DNA of 64,000 nucleotides from Pterobdella sp. o SKG-2022. Its lineage: Eukaryota > Annelida > Clitellata > Hirudinida > Piscicolidae. The notes under the pieces were generated by a model. That model had not been told where the DNA came from. It saw nothing but the letters and a program-made list of their open reading frames with translations, and searched no databases. This document shows positions 51,501 through 61,897 of the stretch, in pieces; position 1 is the stretch's first letter; each line of letters begins with the position of its first letter. The stretch is from NCBI GenBank assembly GCA_964035795.1, contig OZ038322.1:11238038-11302037 (forward strand), in the 5' to 3' direction. The position numbers and the translations under genes are program-made.

Positions 51501-53926
51501 TATGGCAGGTATTATAAGTATAATACTAATAAGCCATATACATTAAAGTTAAGTATGGGATGCATGAAAGTCAAATATTTGGTAATTGAAATTTTGATAT
51601 AGTTTTTATCAAAGCTGAAATTATAATAATAAGTTGCACTTTTAATTATAAACTTGATTAAAGATTTAATTAACCAACAAATGAAAAAGTTTTTAGCTTC
51701 AAAGCACTCTAATGGTAGCAATCCTATTAACACCCCATAAAATACATTAAAAAAATGGTATTAATGAAATAGGAAAAAGTATTATGAATCAAAACAATAG
51801 ATATGAAACAAGACAAATGAAAACAATGATAACAAAAAATATAAACAACAATAATGGAAAGGATAATAACAAAATTAATAACAACAACAATAGTAATGGG
51901 AATAATAATTATTCTTATTTTTATTACTAAAACAATAACAACGACAAAAAAATGAAACCTGCTTGATATACTTGCTAAGCTCCTCAGTCTTGCACTGCAG
52001 CTCCTTCTTCAAGGCCTTGATCTCATCCTCCAAAGGACTCACCACTGACCGCAGCAGCTCAATATCCTCCTGCGCCTGTGGGCGGAGTCTCAATTGGTCC
52101 ATCAATCAATACATTAGATGATTTATCTTTGATGTTATTTATTGAATCATTATTATATGGTTCCTCTAGTATATGATTTATCAATTATGTAATGTACGAT
52201 TTTTAAGAAACGAACATAACAAATACAAAATTTATAAAAACTAAATATTTTTATTTTATTCAAAAATACAAAACTATATTGTTGTTAATCAGCCTGTATA
52301 GCTAAGTGTTTGAGCCTTAGACTAATTATCTAAAGTTACTGGGTTCAATTCCATGTGAACCAACAATTGACACCAAAGTGTGTTTTCCCACATTAAATTT
52401 GTAGCAAGCGCTTTGATCTACAAAGAAAAACGCTTTATGAACACCACATAACATTACATTGACATACTATTTTCAGATTATATTATAATTATACTATAAA
52501 TTTTCACTTGTTTCTCATTATATCAAATATAAATTTCTTCTAAATGTTTGTCAGTAAAACTGATTTTTGTGCTTTTGATTATATCTCTCTATGTATACTT
52601 CAATAGAACCATATATTAGCCCACTAAAACTTCAACAACCTATGTAAGTTTTCCACTGAGTTGTTTCAAAAAAGCGGATAAAGTACCAAATTAATAAGTT
52701 TTACAGAAAATAAACTATCAAAGTGTAAAGCCTAACTGAATGACCCAGAAAATACATTTGAAAACACAACAGCAATATCCCAACTTTGACAACAGAGCTC
52801 TCAGTTCCTTCAGGCTCCTCTTTTGTCAACAGATGCATCTTCTTTTGCAGGTTGCGAGCCAGATTCGATAATGTGCTCCCTTCACTTTAAAGAGTTTGGT
52901 GTTATTTTTTGTAATGAAAATGATGTAATAGGGATAGCCATAAAATCGAAAATACTATGTAGAATATGAATGATAATGGTGAATGCATATAAACTCTATT
53001 ATCCTGATGTTTACTTATGAATATTACATCATTTAATTTGTATTTATGAAATGAATTGCTGGACTGAATCAATTTATTGATTAATAATATTATGAGTGTA
53101 AAAAAAAATTAATTGAGAAGTGAGAATGATGATAAATTTTTCATAAAGCTCTGATGGATACATGTCGATAACAGAGATGATGATTATCAAACCTCTCTGA
53201 AAAATTCTTAGATTTGAGTTCATAATACTCATGTTCCATTTTCAACCAATGAGATCTTTCTTCCTCATACTTGCTTGATGCTTTGTCATATGCTTGAGCT
53301 ACTGATTCTGAACATTATTTTTAGGAAAGGTGGATTCATGACAAAAATTTTTGATTTATTTTGATACAAATTTTGGAAAGTGAATTTTTCGAAAATTTAA
53401 ATAATTTCATTAGAGATGGTATAGATATATTTTAATTTAAAACTTAAACTTCAAGAAAAAGTTAAAAACCTTTGAGAATTTGTTGGAAAGACGCAGCTTC
53501 ATCTTGATGTCTCTGAACTAGCCTGGCAATCTCATCTTCCTTATTTACAACAAGAATCATTGACTCAGATTTTAATTCATCTGTTCTAATTAATAAGGTT
53601 TTAATCTCCTTCTGTAACTCTGCATTTTTTGTTACTAGTTTTTGATTGGATTCTTTAACGGAGAGAAGTTCCTCTTAAAACATATAAATAAAATTAATTT
53701 TGATTTTATCAAATTTGATCATGACTAAAACCTTCTTTTTGTTTGAAAAGTTCCATGAATTTGGTTCTCTGTTGCCCAAAAGCTACTTCACTTTTGTGTT
53801 TTTCATTTAATAATTTTCGCTCTCTCTCAGTGATATTTTCCATATCTATAGAGAGAAAAAATATTAAGAAATACTGTTAATATATTGAAAGAATTTAAAA
53901 CCTTTAGCCGTTTCATTTTCTGCCAT
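42503..53926 (-). CDS. RABEP1: Rabaptin-5-type Rab GTPase-binding effector with C-terminal FYVE finger
   Basis: Twenty exons, phases consistent: 53902-53926, 53732-53845, 53470-53673, 53193-53307, 52794-52884, 51959-52075, 51390-51431, 50512-50647, 50240-50356, 49911-50011, 49508-49708, 48994-49179, 48701-48739, 44859-44957, 44489-44629, 44051-44240, 43540-43688, 43209-43325, 42913-43023, 42503-42694; 828 residues. It is coiled coil throughout with rabaptin signatures: [60 protein letters not shown] and [13 protein letters not shown]. Rabaptin-5 binds GTP-Rab5 and Rabex-5 on early endosomes and drives tethering and fusion. The last two exons add a FYVE-type zinc finger (ECPKC, HCRHC, CNTC, RVCDVC), absent from vertebrate rabaptins but known in invertebrate ones. 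The 3.7-kb intron 13 holds a LINE and a 5S relic; intron 5 holds a SINE. Confidence 0.93.
42781..42870 (+). repeat. Dispersed repeat fragment, copy A
   Basis: The segment ATCAAATCCTTTTTATAGCC…TTACCAAGGGTGGGCTTTGG recurs with changes near 55303-55355. It begins with an (ATCA)n run. It lies in the last rabaptin intron. The source element is not identified; a retroelement end is likely. Confidence 0.5.
45085..47760 (-). mobile_element. Non-LTR retrotransposon (LINE) with deleted RT core
   Basis: Reading on the minus strand: a 5' leader; a short N-terminal frame (47514 down) containing [17 protein letters not shown]; an apurinic-endonuclease-like domain ([48 protein letters not shown]); a lysine-rich linker; the start of the reverse transcriptase ([29 protein letters not shown]); then, immediately, the C-terminal region ([41 protein letters not shown]). 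The palm segment with the catalytic aspartates, which should lie between GFRPGR and KAWVALQKL, is missing. Several frames are interrupted by stops. The 3' end runs into GACATGATGATGAT. It sits in rabaptin intron 13, same strand as the gene, and cannot be autonomous. Confidence 0.85.
48079..48159 (+). pseudogene. 5S rRNA relic or 5S-derived element
   Basis: About 80 bases match the interior of 5S rRNA: ACACCGGTTCTCGTCCGATC, then ACCGAAGTTAAGGAACGTCG, CCCGGTTAGTACTTGG, and ACCGCCTGGGAATACTGGGT. The pattern is closest to arthropod 5S. Roughly 25 bases at the 5' end and the 3' strand of helix I are missing. Seven bases that normally separate TACTTGGA from CCGCCTGGG (TGGGTGA or similar) are deleted, and AAGCAACG reads AAGGAACG. 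The deletion falls inside the C-box part of the internal promoter. It is not a functional 5S gene. It lies in rabaptin intron 13, just upstream of the LINE but on the opposite strand. Confidence 0.85.
52286..52460 (+). mobile_element. tRNA-derived SINE, copy 2
   Basis: Same family as 21121-21274. It begins ATCAGCCTGTATAGCTAAGT. It has a clean anticodon-arm-like hairpin, TTAGA-CTAATTA-TCTAA, whose 7-base loop would place AAT as the anticodon as in tRNA-Ile, then a degenerate B box (GGGTTCAATTCC). The body again contains AAATTTGTAGCAAGCGCTTT. Between that motif and the 3' end it has extra sequence (GATCTACAAAGAAAAACGCT) absent from copy 1. It is in rabaptin intron 5, antisense to the gene. Confidence 0.85.
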
Positions 53927-54298
53927 GATTTAAAAACTTTCAAAAATGTCCATTAAAACAACTTTACAATTTCAATATTTCTAAAATACCATTTTTTTCA
54001 AAACATAGACGAAGTCATTTGGAGAAATAATATTAACTTCTAAAAGTAGATTTAAAATAAAACAAATTTTTAAATGTTGTTTTCAACATTTCTTTTATTT
54101 AAGAACTATTTCAAAACCATTTTTAAATGAAATTTTTAGTTTGTGGCTAAAACACATGGATGGACTTTTAAATTTATACATGTTCAAATAATTAAATTTT
54201 GAAAAATTTATTGTAAATACTATTGAACTTTCATTGAATTGCATTTGAATATAAATTAGAGCATTAAGCAAACAAGACTATTATTTAAATATTTAGTT

Positions 54299-54586
54299 AT
54301 GTTGCTAGTTTCTAACTTTTTAGACTTTATTTTCAAAGGTAATCAAAGTAAAACTGCCGAAGAAACAGAAAAGAAAATGAACTTTTTCAAATTTTTGAAA
54401 CATAATATAACCAAAACAAGTTTCATCTTGAAAAAGAAATGCCAAAAAGAAGTTGCAACAAGCTCTTCTTTATTATGGCCACCATGGTCTCAATGGACAC
54501 AACCAGAATATGAAAAAAATATACATACGAAAACATTTCAACTCATTTCTTTGAAAGAAAAAGTGAATTATTCAAAGTTTTTATGA
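54299..54586 (+). CDS. Small ORF upstream of HLCS, unidentified
   Basis: ATG at 54299, 95 codons to TGA. It begins MLLVSNFLDFIFKG, has lysine-rich middle parts, and a tryptophan/proline cluster LLWPPWSQWTQPEYEKN. The cluster looks non-random for AT-rich DNA and could mark a small conserved mitochondrial or membrane-associated protein, but I cannot name it. It sits between the divergent rabaptin start (373 bp away) and the HLCS start 43 bp downstream. A GTAATC donor-like site inside it (after TTTTCAAAG) leaves open that only part is exon. Confidence 0.35.
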   Translation: MLLVSNFLDFIFKGNQSKTAEETEKKMNFFKFLKHNITKTSFILKKKCQKEVATSSSLLWPPWSQWTQPEYEKNIHTKTFQLISLKEKVNYSKFL

Positions 54587-54628
54587 TAGTTTAACTTTGA
54601 AATTTATTAAATAACACACCAGTTAGTT

Positions 54629-57600
54629 ATGAGCAAAGACATTCTGCTGAAAGAACAGTTTAGATTTATAAATTCAGGAAGCAGTGTAGATCAAACAGAC
54701 CATATATATTTGCTATTCGCATTGAATTTTATAGTAAATCCTTTATCAAATCAACTGAATGAATTTAGATTAAAAGTAAAAATTTTTAATTTATTCAGAA
54801 AGTATTCAAAAATTTTTAATTAAATACTTCATCTTAAATACAGGCAGAAGAATACTTTGATTACTTGGCATTAAAGCAAAACGAAAAATACATGTTTTTT
54901 CTCTGTATAGATACTGAAAAACTCATTTCATTTTTTGATGGTATTCTTGAAAAAAAAAACAACTTCAAACTAGTGACTGAGTGTATCCAATCTATCACAA
55001 GTAATTTTTTTTATTACTATTTTCTATAATTAAAAATTTTGTTGGAACTAATTCAATAAGATAACAGTATGTTTGATTATTCTATAACTATGTGTGAACT
55101 TATTTAAATACTCATGAATATATTTGAACAAATATATTTTTAATATAAATAGTTTCATCACTCTTCTTTTTATAGTCATAGAAAAAAATAGTAGCAATAA
55201 TAAGACCTATGTATAAAACTTAATGAGAGCGGCAGAACTATTAGAAAAATTCTTATAAAAAAATTTGCATAAAAAGAAATGCCTACTGTATAATATTCGT
55301 ATCAAATCAAATTTTTTTTATATAGCCCATTTTTTTTACCAAGGGTTGGGTTTTTTGAAAGATCTATCTCAGTCAGCCTTTCCATTCAGAGCGGTCTAGT
55401 GGATCCACACAAACCATGTCTAACTTTCTTTTGTCATTCATTATGAGCTTGTTTCAAGTCTTTTTGAGCCTATAAAGTTTATGAAAATAATAATTTTTTA
55501 AAAGTTTAATAACGTCAAAATACTCAACACTTTAGATAATTTTTTAGGCTTCAATTCATTATTGTTTTATATTATTATTAAAGGCATATGAGTAATCTAT
55601 CAAAGATATCATCACACCTATCAGAATAAAATTAAAATAGTGAATATATTGTCAAACAACAGTCAGACTGAAAAACACAGTATTATTGTTGAGAAGAATA
55701 GTTGAGGTTAGATGTTTCAACACAAAGTTTCAATTTTTTTCTCTTTTCTGCTATCTTGTGAAGTTTAATCAAATCATCCCTGGTAGGTAGCTTTGGTGGT
55801 ATTTTGAGGTTTTCACGTATAATAGTTGTATCAACTTTTTTTAGGTCTTCTTCTAAGACAGTTGGTAATGTTATCCGAGGTCTTCTTTTAAAGCCAAAGT
55901 ATTTTGTTTCAATATTTTTGAAATATATATCTATTGCTTTTCTGGCTGGCAAGTTTTTTTCCAATCTTAGAATGTGACCTAGCAGACTTCACTGTAATTT
56001 CACAGCATGTAGGCTTATAGGAGTACTTTTGGTTTTTCATAGAGTCTAGTTACTGATAACTCTTGGATAAGTAATGCCCATTAGTTTTCTTAATTGTTTC
56101 CAATAATGAACATCAATTAGTTGCCAAGATTTTGTTTTTTGAAGCTATATTCCTCAATTTTATTTGGGTTCGGAAAAATCAAAGCTTTGTAGAAATTTAT
56201 TTTTCTTCATTTTGACACTTGTTTTACCTTTTTCCATAGGTTAGGTTGTTTTAGATATTTTTATAATTGTATTTTGAGATATTTTCAATAGGTATTCAAT
56301 AAAATGTCATTATACACATATGTAGCGTATTTTGATGGTAAATTATACAATAGGTGTACAAGCATTTTTTTCAAAATTATGCGCTTCAAGTTGAATTTTT
56401 TGTATGTGAGTTCATATGAGACATAAGGTCATATGTTAAAAAACTGCTTAAAAGTTGATTTACAAATGAATGATAAAAATGCGTAAATATCTTAGTTAAG
56501 AGATTGGGGCATTAAGAGGAATCTTTATTTACAATTTTTGTTTGCAAAGTGATTATTCAAGCCATTTTCGGGATATATACTGGTCATTTCAGTTCAATAG
56601 ACTTTGCTTTTAAATTAATATAAATTTTGGAAAAACTAATTTTCAATTTAGATATTTATTGTTTGTTCAACCTTTTTGCAAAAACAATTTTTTTATTGAT
56701 TATTTTTAGTGATAGTTACTCCAGCTCTTTTATTTTCTTACACAGCTTTTTCTTTAGAAGATTTTGATGCAATCGACAGAATTAACTTGTTGAGTAGTTA
56801 TAGTGGGAATATTCGACTTGGTTTGGCTCCTTGGAACTCATTACTTCTACCTTCAGAAAAAGAATTGAAGAATTTTTCATTTAACTCTTATGAAAAATCT
56901 TCAACATTGAAAAGAAATGATGCAAATAATCAAATCCAATTAGGTTTTAACATAACTCCAAATAAACCACCAAAAGTGCTATTTCCTCCTCCATCCATAC
57001 AATCTTTTACAACAACTCAAGAAGAAGATTCTTCAGTTGAAGCAAGAATCAAAGCTAAAATGGATGAACTAGGAAGCTTAGGAAAGCCACCAAACATCCT
57101 CATATACACAGATTCTGATGAAGATCAACCAATAAGATTTATCATTGTGGTCAATCTCCTCCAACAGTGTATATCAAGAGAACATTATGCAATGTATCAT
57201 TTGAAGAGATCACAAGTTACTTCTACCCCATGGATTGAAAACACAGTCATGCTAATATTAGCTGCAGATAAAGTGCCTAGACAGGGAATAGCTGAATGTT
57301 TTTTAGCTTATTTCATTAATGGGGGACTTCTTTTCAGTCTTGCTTGTAACTTTGATGAGTTATTTTTACGTAGAAGCGATGTTTCTAAACCTAATTTAAA
57401 AGTATTAAAATTGAATTATGAAGATTTGAAAGATATACATGTACTTGGTATTGATGGGGGTTATATTAATATTGAGCCATCTAAAGACCCAAATCTTTCC
57501 ATTGTGCCACTTGCTAAAGATTTGAATAACTTGCCCTTGATTGTAAAAATTCACCATGCCACTGATAAAGGCACTGCTATTTTCTCCAGGGTACTAAACT

Positions 57601-60600
57601 CCATTATAATTCAAATAATAATTACTAAATTATATTTAAACATGTTTAAAATTAAAAAAATTGATGAAGGTGAGTTTTGATAGGGATCCATCGAACACAT
57701 CAGTTGACAGTGATGATTTCATCACTCTCAAACGATGCAATCCTGCTAGAATAGCAATCTTTAAAAACCTCTTGTCAATGTTATCTCTTAACTGCAACCT
57801 TTCTCCACCACCCCCTCTCACTCCATTGCTACTATTTTCTTCTTCTAATGTTTGTTCATATTTTCATTAATATTAGTTATTTCCATTTTATTTTTCCCAC
57901 TTTTAAAAAATCATACTATAAAGTATCTCATAATCTCCTATAGCTTAGTATTTTTGTACTTTGAAAATATTTTCAGGAAAAGATTGAAGAGTTTTTAGAC
58001 ATAGTTGATACTGAGATGAAAAAAGATGTATATTCAAACAAAGGCAATAAATACCAGTTTTTCACCTCTTCACAACACATCCATCTGAAGACTGAAACAA
58101 CACCAACCTTCTCACCAATAATCACTGATGCTGACAATCATCCTTCTGAATTCAATTTGAACACATATAGGGAAATACTTAATACAAAGGTTTTAGGCAA
58201 TGTGGCTTTGTACGCTGATGTTACTACTACGACCATGACAGTTATGGATAAGTAAGTTTATTTGTAAATTTAAAGTTTTATACTGTTCAACTAATGTTTT
58301 GTTTGTTTAAAGAAAATATATAAAATTATTAATTTCAACAGCATGAAAATAGTATAACTAGAAAAAAAACAAAGTTTTGATAGAAAAAATTTTTAATATA
58401 TGTTCAATAACAAAACTCTTATATTTGTACCTTCACTTGATAATGTGAGTTCATCTTACGAAAAGCTTCGTGGAATAAAATAAACTCCTAAAAGTGTTTT
58501 CATTTGAATATATTATATAAAACTCTGTAATAAATCAATAAATGAATCCCATAAACCCTCATGCTTAACCAATTGTCAGCTTCATGTACCTCATGCCACC
58601 TCATCTGGGTCTTGTGGTGATAGCAGGTGTTCAAAATGCCGGATTAGGTTCTTCATTTATTATTCTTTTTTTTTGTATATGTATTATTTGATTTGTATAT
58701 TATTTTTTTGAACAAATGAATATTTAATATGTTGATTTGGAGAAGGCTTTTGATCGGGTACCAAGAAAGGTGATAGAATGGGCGCTGAGAAAGAAGTTGG
58801 TACCGGAAAGGTTGGTTCAGACAGTAATGTCGATGTAGGAAGGAGCAAAAACGTGGGTTAAGGTTGGAGGTGGACCTTTGTAAGAATATGATGTAGGTGT
58901 AGGTGTCCATCAAGGATCGGTTCTCTCGCCGTTTTTGTTTTCAATAGTGCTAGACGTATTGTCGGAAGACGGAAGAAAAGATGCTTTATATGAACTGCTT
59001 TATGCAGATGATTTGGTCATGATGGCAGAGACTATGGAAAAACTAGAAGCAAAATTCATCCGTTGGAAGGCAGCCTTTGAAGGGAAAGGATTGAAGGTTA
59101 GTCTGGGTAAGACAAAGGTCATAGAGAGTAGTGGTGGTGGGGTTGTTGTCTTGGTTAAGATTTATCCATGTGGTGTGTGTGGTAAGAGGGCTAAGGTAAA
59201 TTGTGTGAGGTGCATGACATGTAAGAAGTGGATTCATGCCTGATGTGCTAGGGTAAAGAGAGTTTCTCGTAGGATGAATGGAAATTTTAAATGTAGGGTT
59301 TGTATGAATGGTTCAAATGAGGAATGTAAGAATAATTCAAATGGTTGCTTAGGTGAGTTGGAGAGGGTAAGTAGTTATTGTTATTTAGGAGACAAGGTGA
59401 ATGGTGGAGGAGGAAGTGAGCTAGCTGTTACACGAAGGATCAGGCTGGGCTGGAAGGCATTCAACAGTGTGTCTTCTATGTTATGTGGTAAAAGACACAC
59501 ATGGAATATTAAAGGACAAATTTATAGGACATGTGTGAGGCCTGTCATGACATATGGCTCGGAAACCTGGGTAGTAAGATCCGTAGTATTTTGAGAAGAG
59601 CAGAAAAATGGATGCTTAGAATGATGTGTGGTGTGCAGCTAGCTGATGGTGTGAGTACAAAGGAGTTGATGGTTGGATTGGGGTTGGATTGTACGATCGT
59701 TGAAGTGGTGAGGCAAGGGAGTTTGAGATGGCTGGGTCATGTAGTAAGAAAAGAGGATGACGACTGTGTCAAACAGGCGTGGAGGTTTGAGGTTGAAGGT
59801 AGTAGAGGAAGGGGAAGGCCAATCGTTAATCTGGAAAGGGATGATGGAAAACCTTTGTCGTGGTCTTGGATTAATTCTTAAAGATGGCTATGACAGGGTG
59901 AAATAGAGGGAGAGGGTTAGGTCATGGAAAGAACTCAGTGACCCCTTGGAAAAGGGAAAAATGCTGAGTATAATAAAATGATGATGATGATGATAGCCTA
60001 AAGGATTAATTAAAAAATTTACTCAACAGGCAGGGGAGGCAACGTATGGTTGAGTCCCAAAGGTTGTGGTTTGTTCTCATTACACATACGCTTCCCATTA
60101 TCTTCACCACTGGGCCACCACCTCTCATGTGTGCAGCATTTGGTGGCTCTCGCTATTGTGCTCTCCGTCAGGGAAAAGCCTGGATATGAGGTAACTGCTT
60201 GTAGATAGCTTATACTACTTTAAATCATTCAATTAATTTGTCAAATGTAAATGTTTTGATGGCTTTTAAAACTTTAAAATAGTTTCATCTTGTTTTTGTT
60301 TTCAAAATTTTGGAAATTAAAGTAAATTATTTCAGTTCGGATTTAAATTAATTGCAAAATTAACTTAGTTAATTATCATATCATTATTGAGTTTTTAAAA
60401 TTGAAAACTTGACACAGGACATAAATTTGCGAATAAAATGGCCAAACGATGTTTACTTTGGAGAAGGATTAAAGTTGGGAGGAGTACTTGTTAGATCTAC
60501 CATCCTTCAAGACACCATACATATTAATCTAGGTAAATAACGTTTCAAAAATAATAATGTTGGAGTATCCATGTAAAATTGAATTAAATTGTTTCTTTAC

Positions 60601-61203
60601 CAGGTTGCGGTCTCAATATTTCAAACAAAGATCCAACTTTATGTGTCAATGATCTGATAAAACAGTACAACAGTTTGAAAATCAGAACGCCTATAAACTC
60701 CAATATAAAGAATTACGACAACAATCAAAAACCATTGGCACTTTTCACCGTAGAAGAGTTTGTAGCACGCCTCATAAACCAGATTGAGCGCCTCATCATT
60801 AGCTTCCAACAGGATGATGGCGAATCTTTCTTTGAGCTCTACTATAAATACTGGCTTCATAGGTGTGTGATAACTGAAGCTATCGAATTTAACTGATTTT
60901 TCTTAAATATTAGTTTACCATTAAAAGATTAATTACATTTCAAGATTTACAAACTGCATATATAATTTTTAATGTAAATTTTATTTCAAAAATCATTTCA
61001 TTTTTTACTGAATCATGTCATTCTGCAGCAATCAAGTGGTTACATTGAACAGAGTGGATGGGCCACGAGGTCTCATAATAGGACTATCAAGGTACGGTTT
61101 CTTATCGGTTCGTCTTGAAGATGGTTCCATAACGGAAGTGCACCCAGATGGAAACAGCTTTGATATGATGAAAAACCTTATTGCTCCCAAAATCAGAACA
61201 TGA
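54629..61203 (+). CDS. HLCS: Holocarboxylase synthetase / biotin protein ligase
   Basis: Ten exons in continuous phase: 54629-54775, 54844-55000, 56710-57590, 57670-57849, 57977-58251, 58580-58647, 60030-60190, 60418-60532, 60604-60862, 61029-61203; 805 residues. The N-terminal half matches eukaryotic HLCS (KPPNILIYTDSDED, EHYAMYHLKRSQVT, FFTSSQHIHL). The catalytic half has FNLNTYREILNTKVLGNVAL, YADVTTTTMTVMD, GLVVIAGVQNAGLGRGGN, LRIKWPNDVYF, GVLVRSTI, GCGLNISN, and ends VHPDGNSFDMMKNLIAPK. It makes biotinyl-AMP and transfers biotin to carboxylases and possibly chromatin. The first two exons (about 100 residues) do not resemble vertebrate HLCS but join in phase. The biotin-binding loop reads VQNAGLGRGGN where human has RQTEGKGRGGN. 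Introns 2 and 6 contain LINE pieces. Confidence 0.93.
55303..55470 (+). repeat. Dispersed repeat fragment, copy B
   Basis: Contains ATCAAATTTTTTTTATATAG…TTACCAAGGGTTGGGTT, matching copy A near 42797-42857, then about 110 bases (AGTCAGCCTTTCCATTCAGA, GCGGTCTAGTGGATCCACAC) with no second copy here. It lies in HLCS intron 2, about 200 bp from a minus-strand LINE relic, and may be an end of a retroelement. Confidence 0.45.
55683..56180 (-). mobile_element. LINE C-terminal relic
   Basis: The minus strand reads, with frameshifts and stops, WKQLRKLMGITYPRVISN-like sequence, then LLGHILRLEKNLPARKAIDI followed by RPRITLPTVLEEDL. This is the conserved C-terminal region of LINE polymerases (GHILR…PxxA). 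The 93-codon open frame 55683-55964 is its last part and not a host gene. It sits in HLCS intron 2, opposite strand, from a different LINE family than the one at 58.7 kb. Confidence 0.7.
58430..58500 (+). repeat. Partial copy of the fold-back family
   Basis: GATAATGTGAGTTCATCTTA followed by CGAAAAGCTTCGTGGAAT aligns with the right arm of the 28.2-kb fold-back element (GATAATGTAAGATACTCTTA CGAAGAGCTTCGTGTATT), with a few substitutions. HLCS intron 5. Confidence 0.6.
58730..60000 (+). mobile_element. 5'-truncated LINE with zinc-finger insert
   Basis: Starts inside the reverse transcriptase (VDLEKAFDRVPRKVIEWALR), continues to VHQGSVLSPFLFSIVLDVLS and an intact catalytic YADD (LLYADDLVMMAETMEKLEAK). 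A cysteine-rich insert follows: CGVCGKRAKVNCVRCMTCKK, WIHA, CRVCMN. It resembles a small PHD-like finger. Then come VSSYCYLGDKVNGGGGSELA, YGSETWV, RAEKWMLRMMCGVQLADGVS and SLRWLGHVVRKEDDD. Stop codons and frameshifts (for example after VMSM, near 58838) show it is dead. It ends in AAAATGATGATGATGATGAT. It lies in HLCS intron 6 in the sense orientation. Confidence 0.88.
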
Positions 61204-61390
61204 TCATACATTATGTCTGTATTCTCGTTGTTCTAGTAAGAAACATTTTGAAATGGTCTTACTCTGCAGACCTCACTTCCATGTACTAAATAGGAGATTC
61301 GTTTAAAATTTGAGTTATTTGTTTTATATCATGTATTGTTCAACATTTCCAGTATATACGTTTTTCATTAAATTTTTCAACCATCTTTTT

Positions 61391-61460
61391 TTAAATAAAA
61401 TACATTCAAGTATACTTGAAAATATTACGTTGTCAACGAAAAGCTTCGTATCTTTATAAA
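61391..61460 (+). repeat. Palindromic motifs, possible fold-back relic
   Basis: Two short palindromes lie close together: TTCAAGTATACTTGAA (about 61406-61421) and ACGAAAAGCTTCGT (about 61436-61449). The second is the motif shared with the elements at 28.2 kb and 58.4 kb. Located just downstream of the HLCS stop. Confidence 0.4.
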
Positions 61461-61519
61461 CTTACTATTGTTCTGAAATTATATTCATTTTACGGTTTGT
61501 TTTTTGAAAAAATCATTGA

Positions 61520-61897
61520 ATGAAATCTGTTATTGAAGATTCAATTAACGAATTTTTCGAGTATTCAAGTGAAAATATATTTAGCTAGAAAATTTATTCA
61601 AGAAGTAAATCTATTAACTCGTTCTTTCTAGAATAATTTAATTCAATTTGTTAGTAATCTCGGGCAGTGCGACACGCCGAAGAAAGTTTGGCATCTAAGT
61701 ATAAGCTAGGTACATCTTCCAATGGCTCTCCTGTTGATACACAATGTATTTTGAAACTTTTAGCCACACAATTTAGGATTTCGAAATTAATATCCATATT
61801 AGATTATACTGCTGAAGGCGTCCCAGTAGCTGGGGTATACAGCAGTCAAAGTGGGTCGAAAATAATTATAAAAAATTTACTCAATCACGGGTTTTAA
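61520..61897 (+). CDS. Small two-exon gene candidate, unidentified
   Basis: Exons 61520-61568 and 61668-61897 join in phase to 92 residues: MKSVIEDSINEFFEYS, MRHAEESLASKYKLGTSS, then QCILKLLATQFRISKLISIL and EGVPVAGVYSSQSGSK. Composition is protein-like and both splice sites are acceptable, but I do not recognise it. It starts 0.3 kb after HLCS on the same strand. Its last 17 bases overlap, tail to tail, the stop of the minus-strand TASOR-like gene. It could be a real small gene or an alternative 3' exon set of HLCS. Confidence 0.4.

Noticed and set aside
52286..52360. tRNA gene with anticodon AAT
   Set aside because: The D and T arms are degraded, the acceptor stem does not pair, and the sequence continues into a repeated non-tRNA body, so it is a SINE head.
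55683..55964. 93-codon minus-strand frame as a host gene
   Set aside because: It is the C-terminal part of a decayed LINE; the frame continues upstream with stops as LINE sequence.
58935..59881. Three plus-strand frames as host zinc-finger genes
   Set aside because: Together they form the RT, finger insert and C-terminal region of one dead LINE inside an HLCS intron.
60639..60860. Minus-strand frame of 73 codons
   Set aside because: Antisense to HLCS exon 9, which aligns fully with the biotin ligase family.
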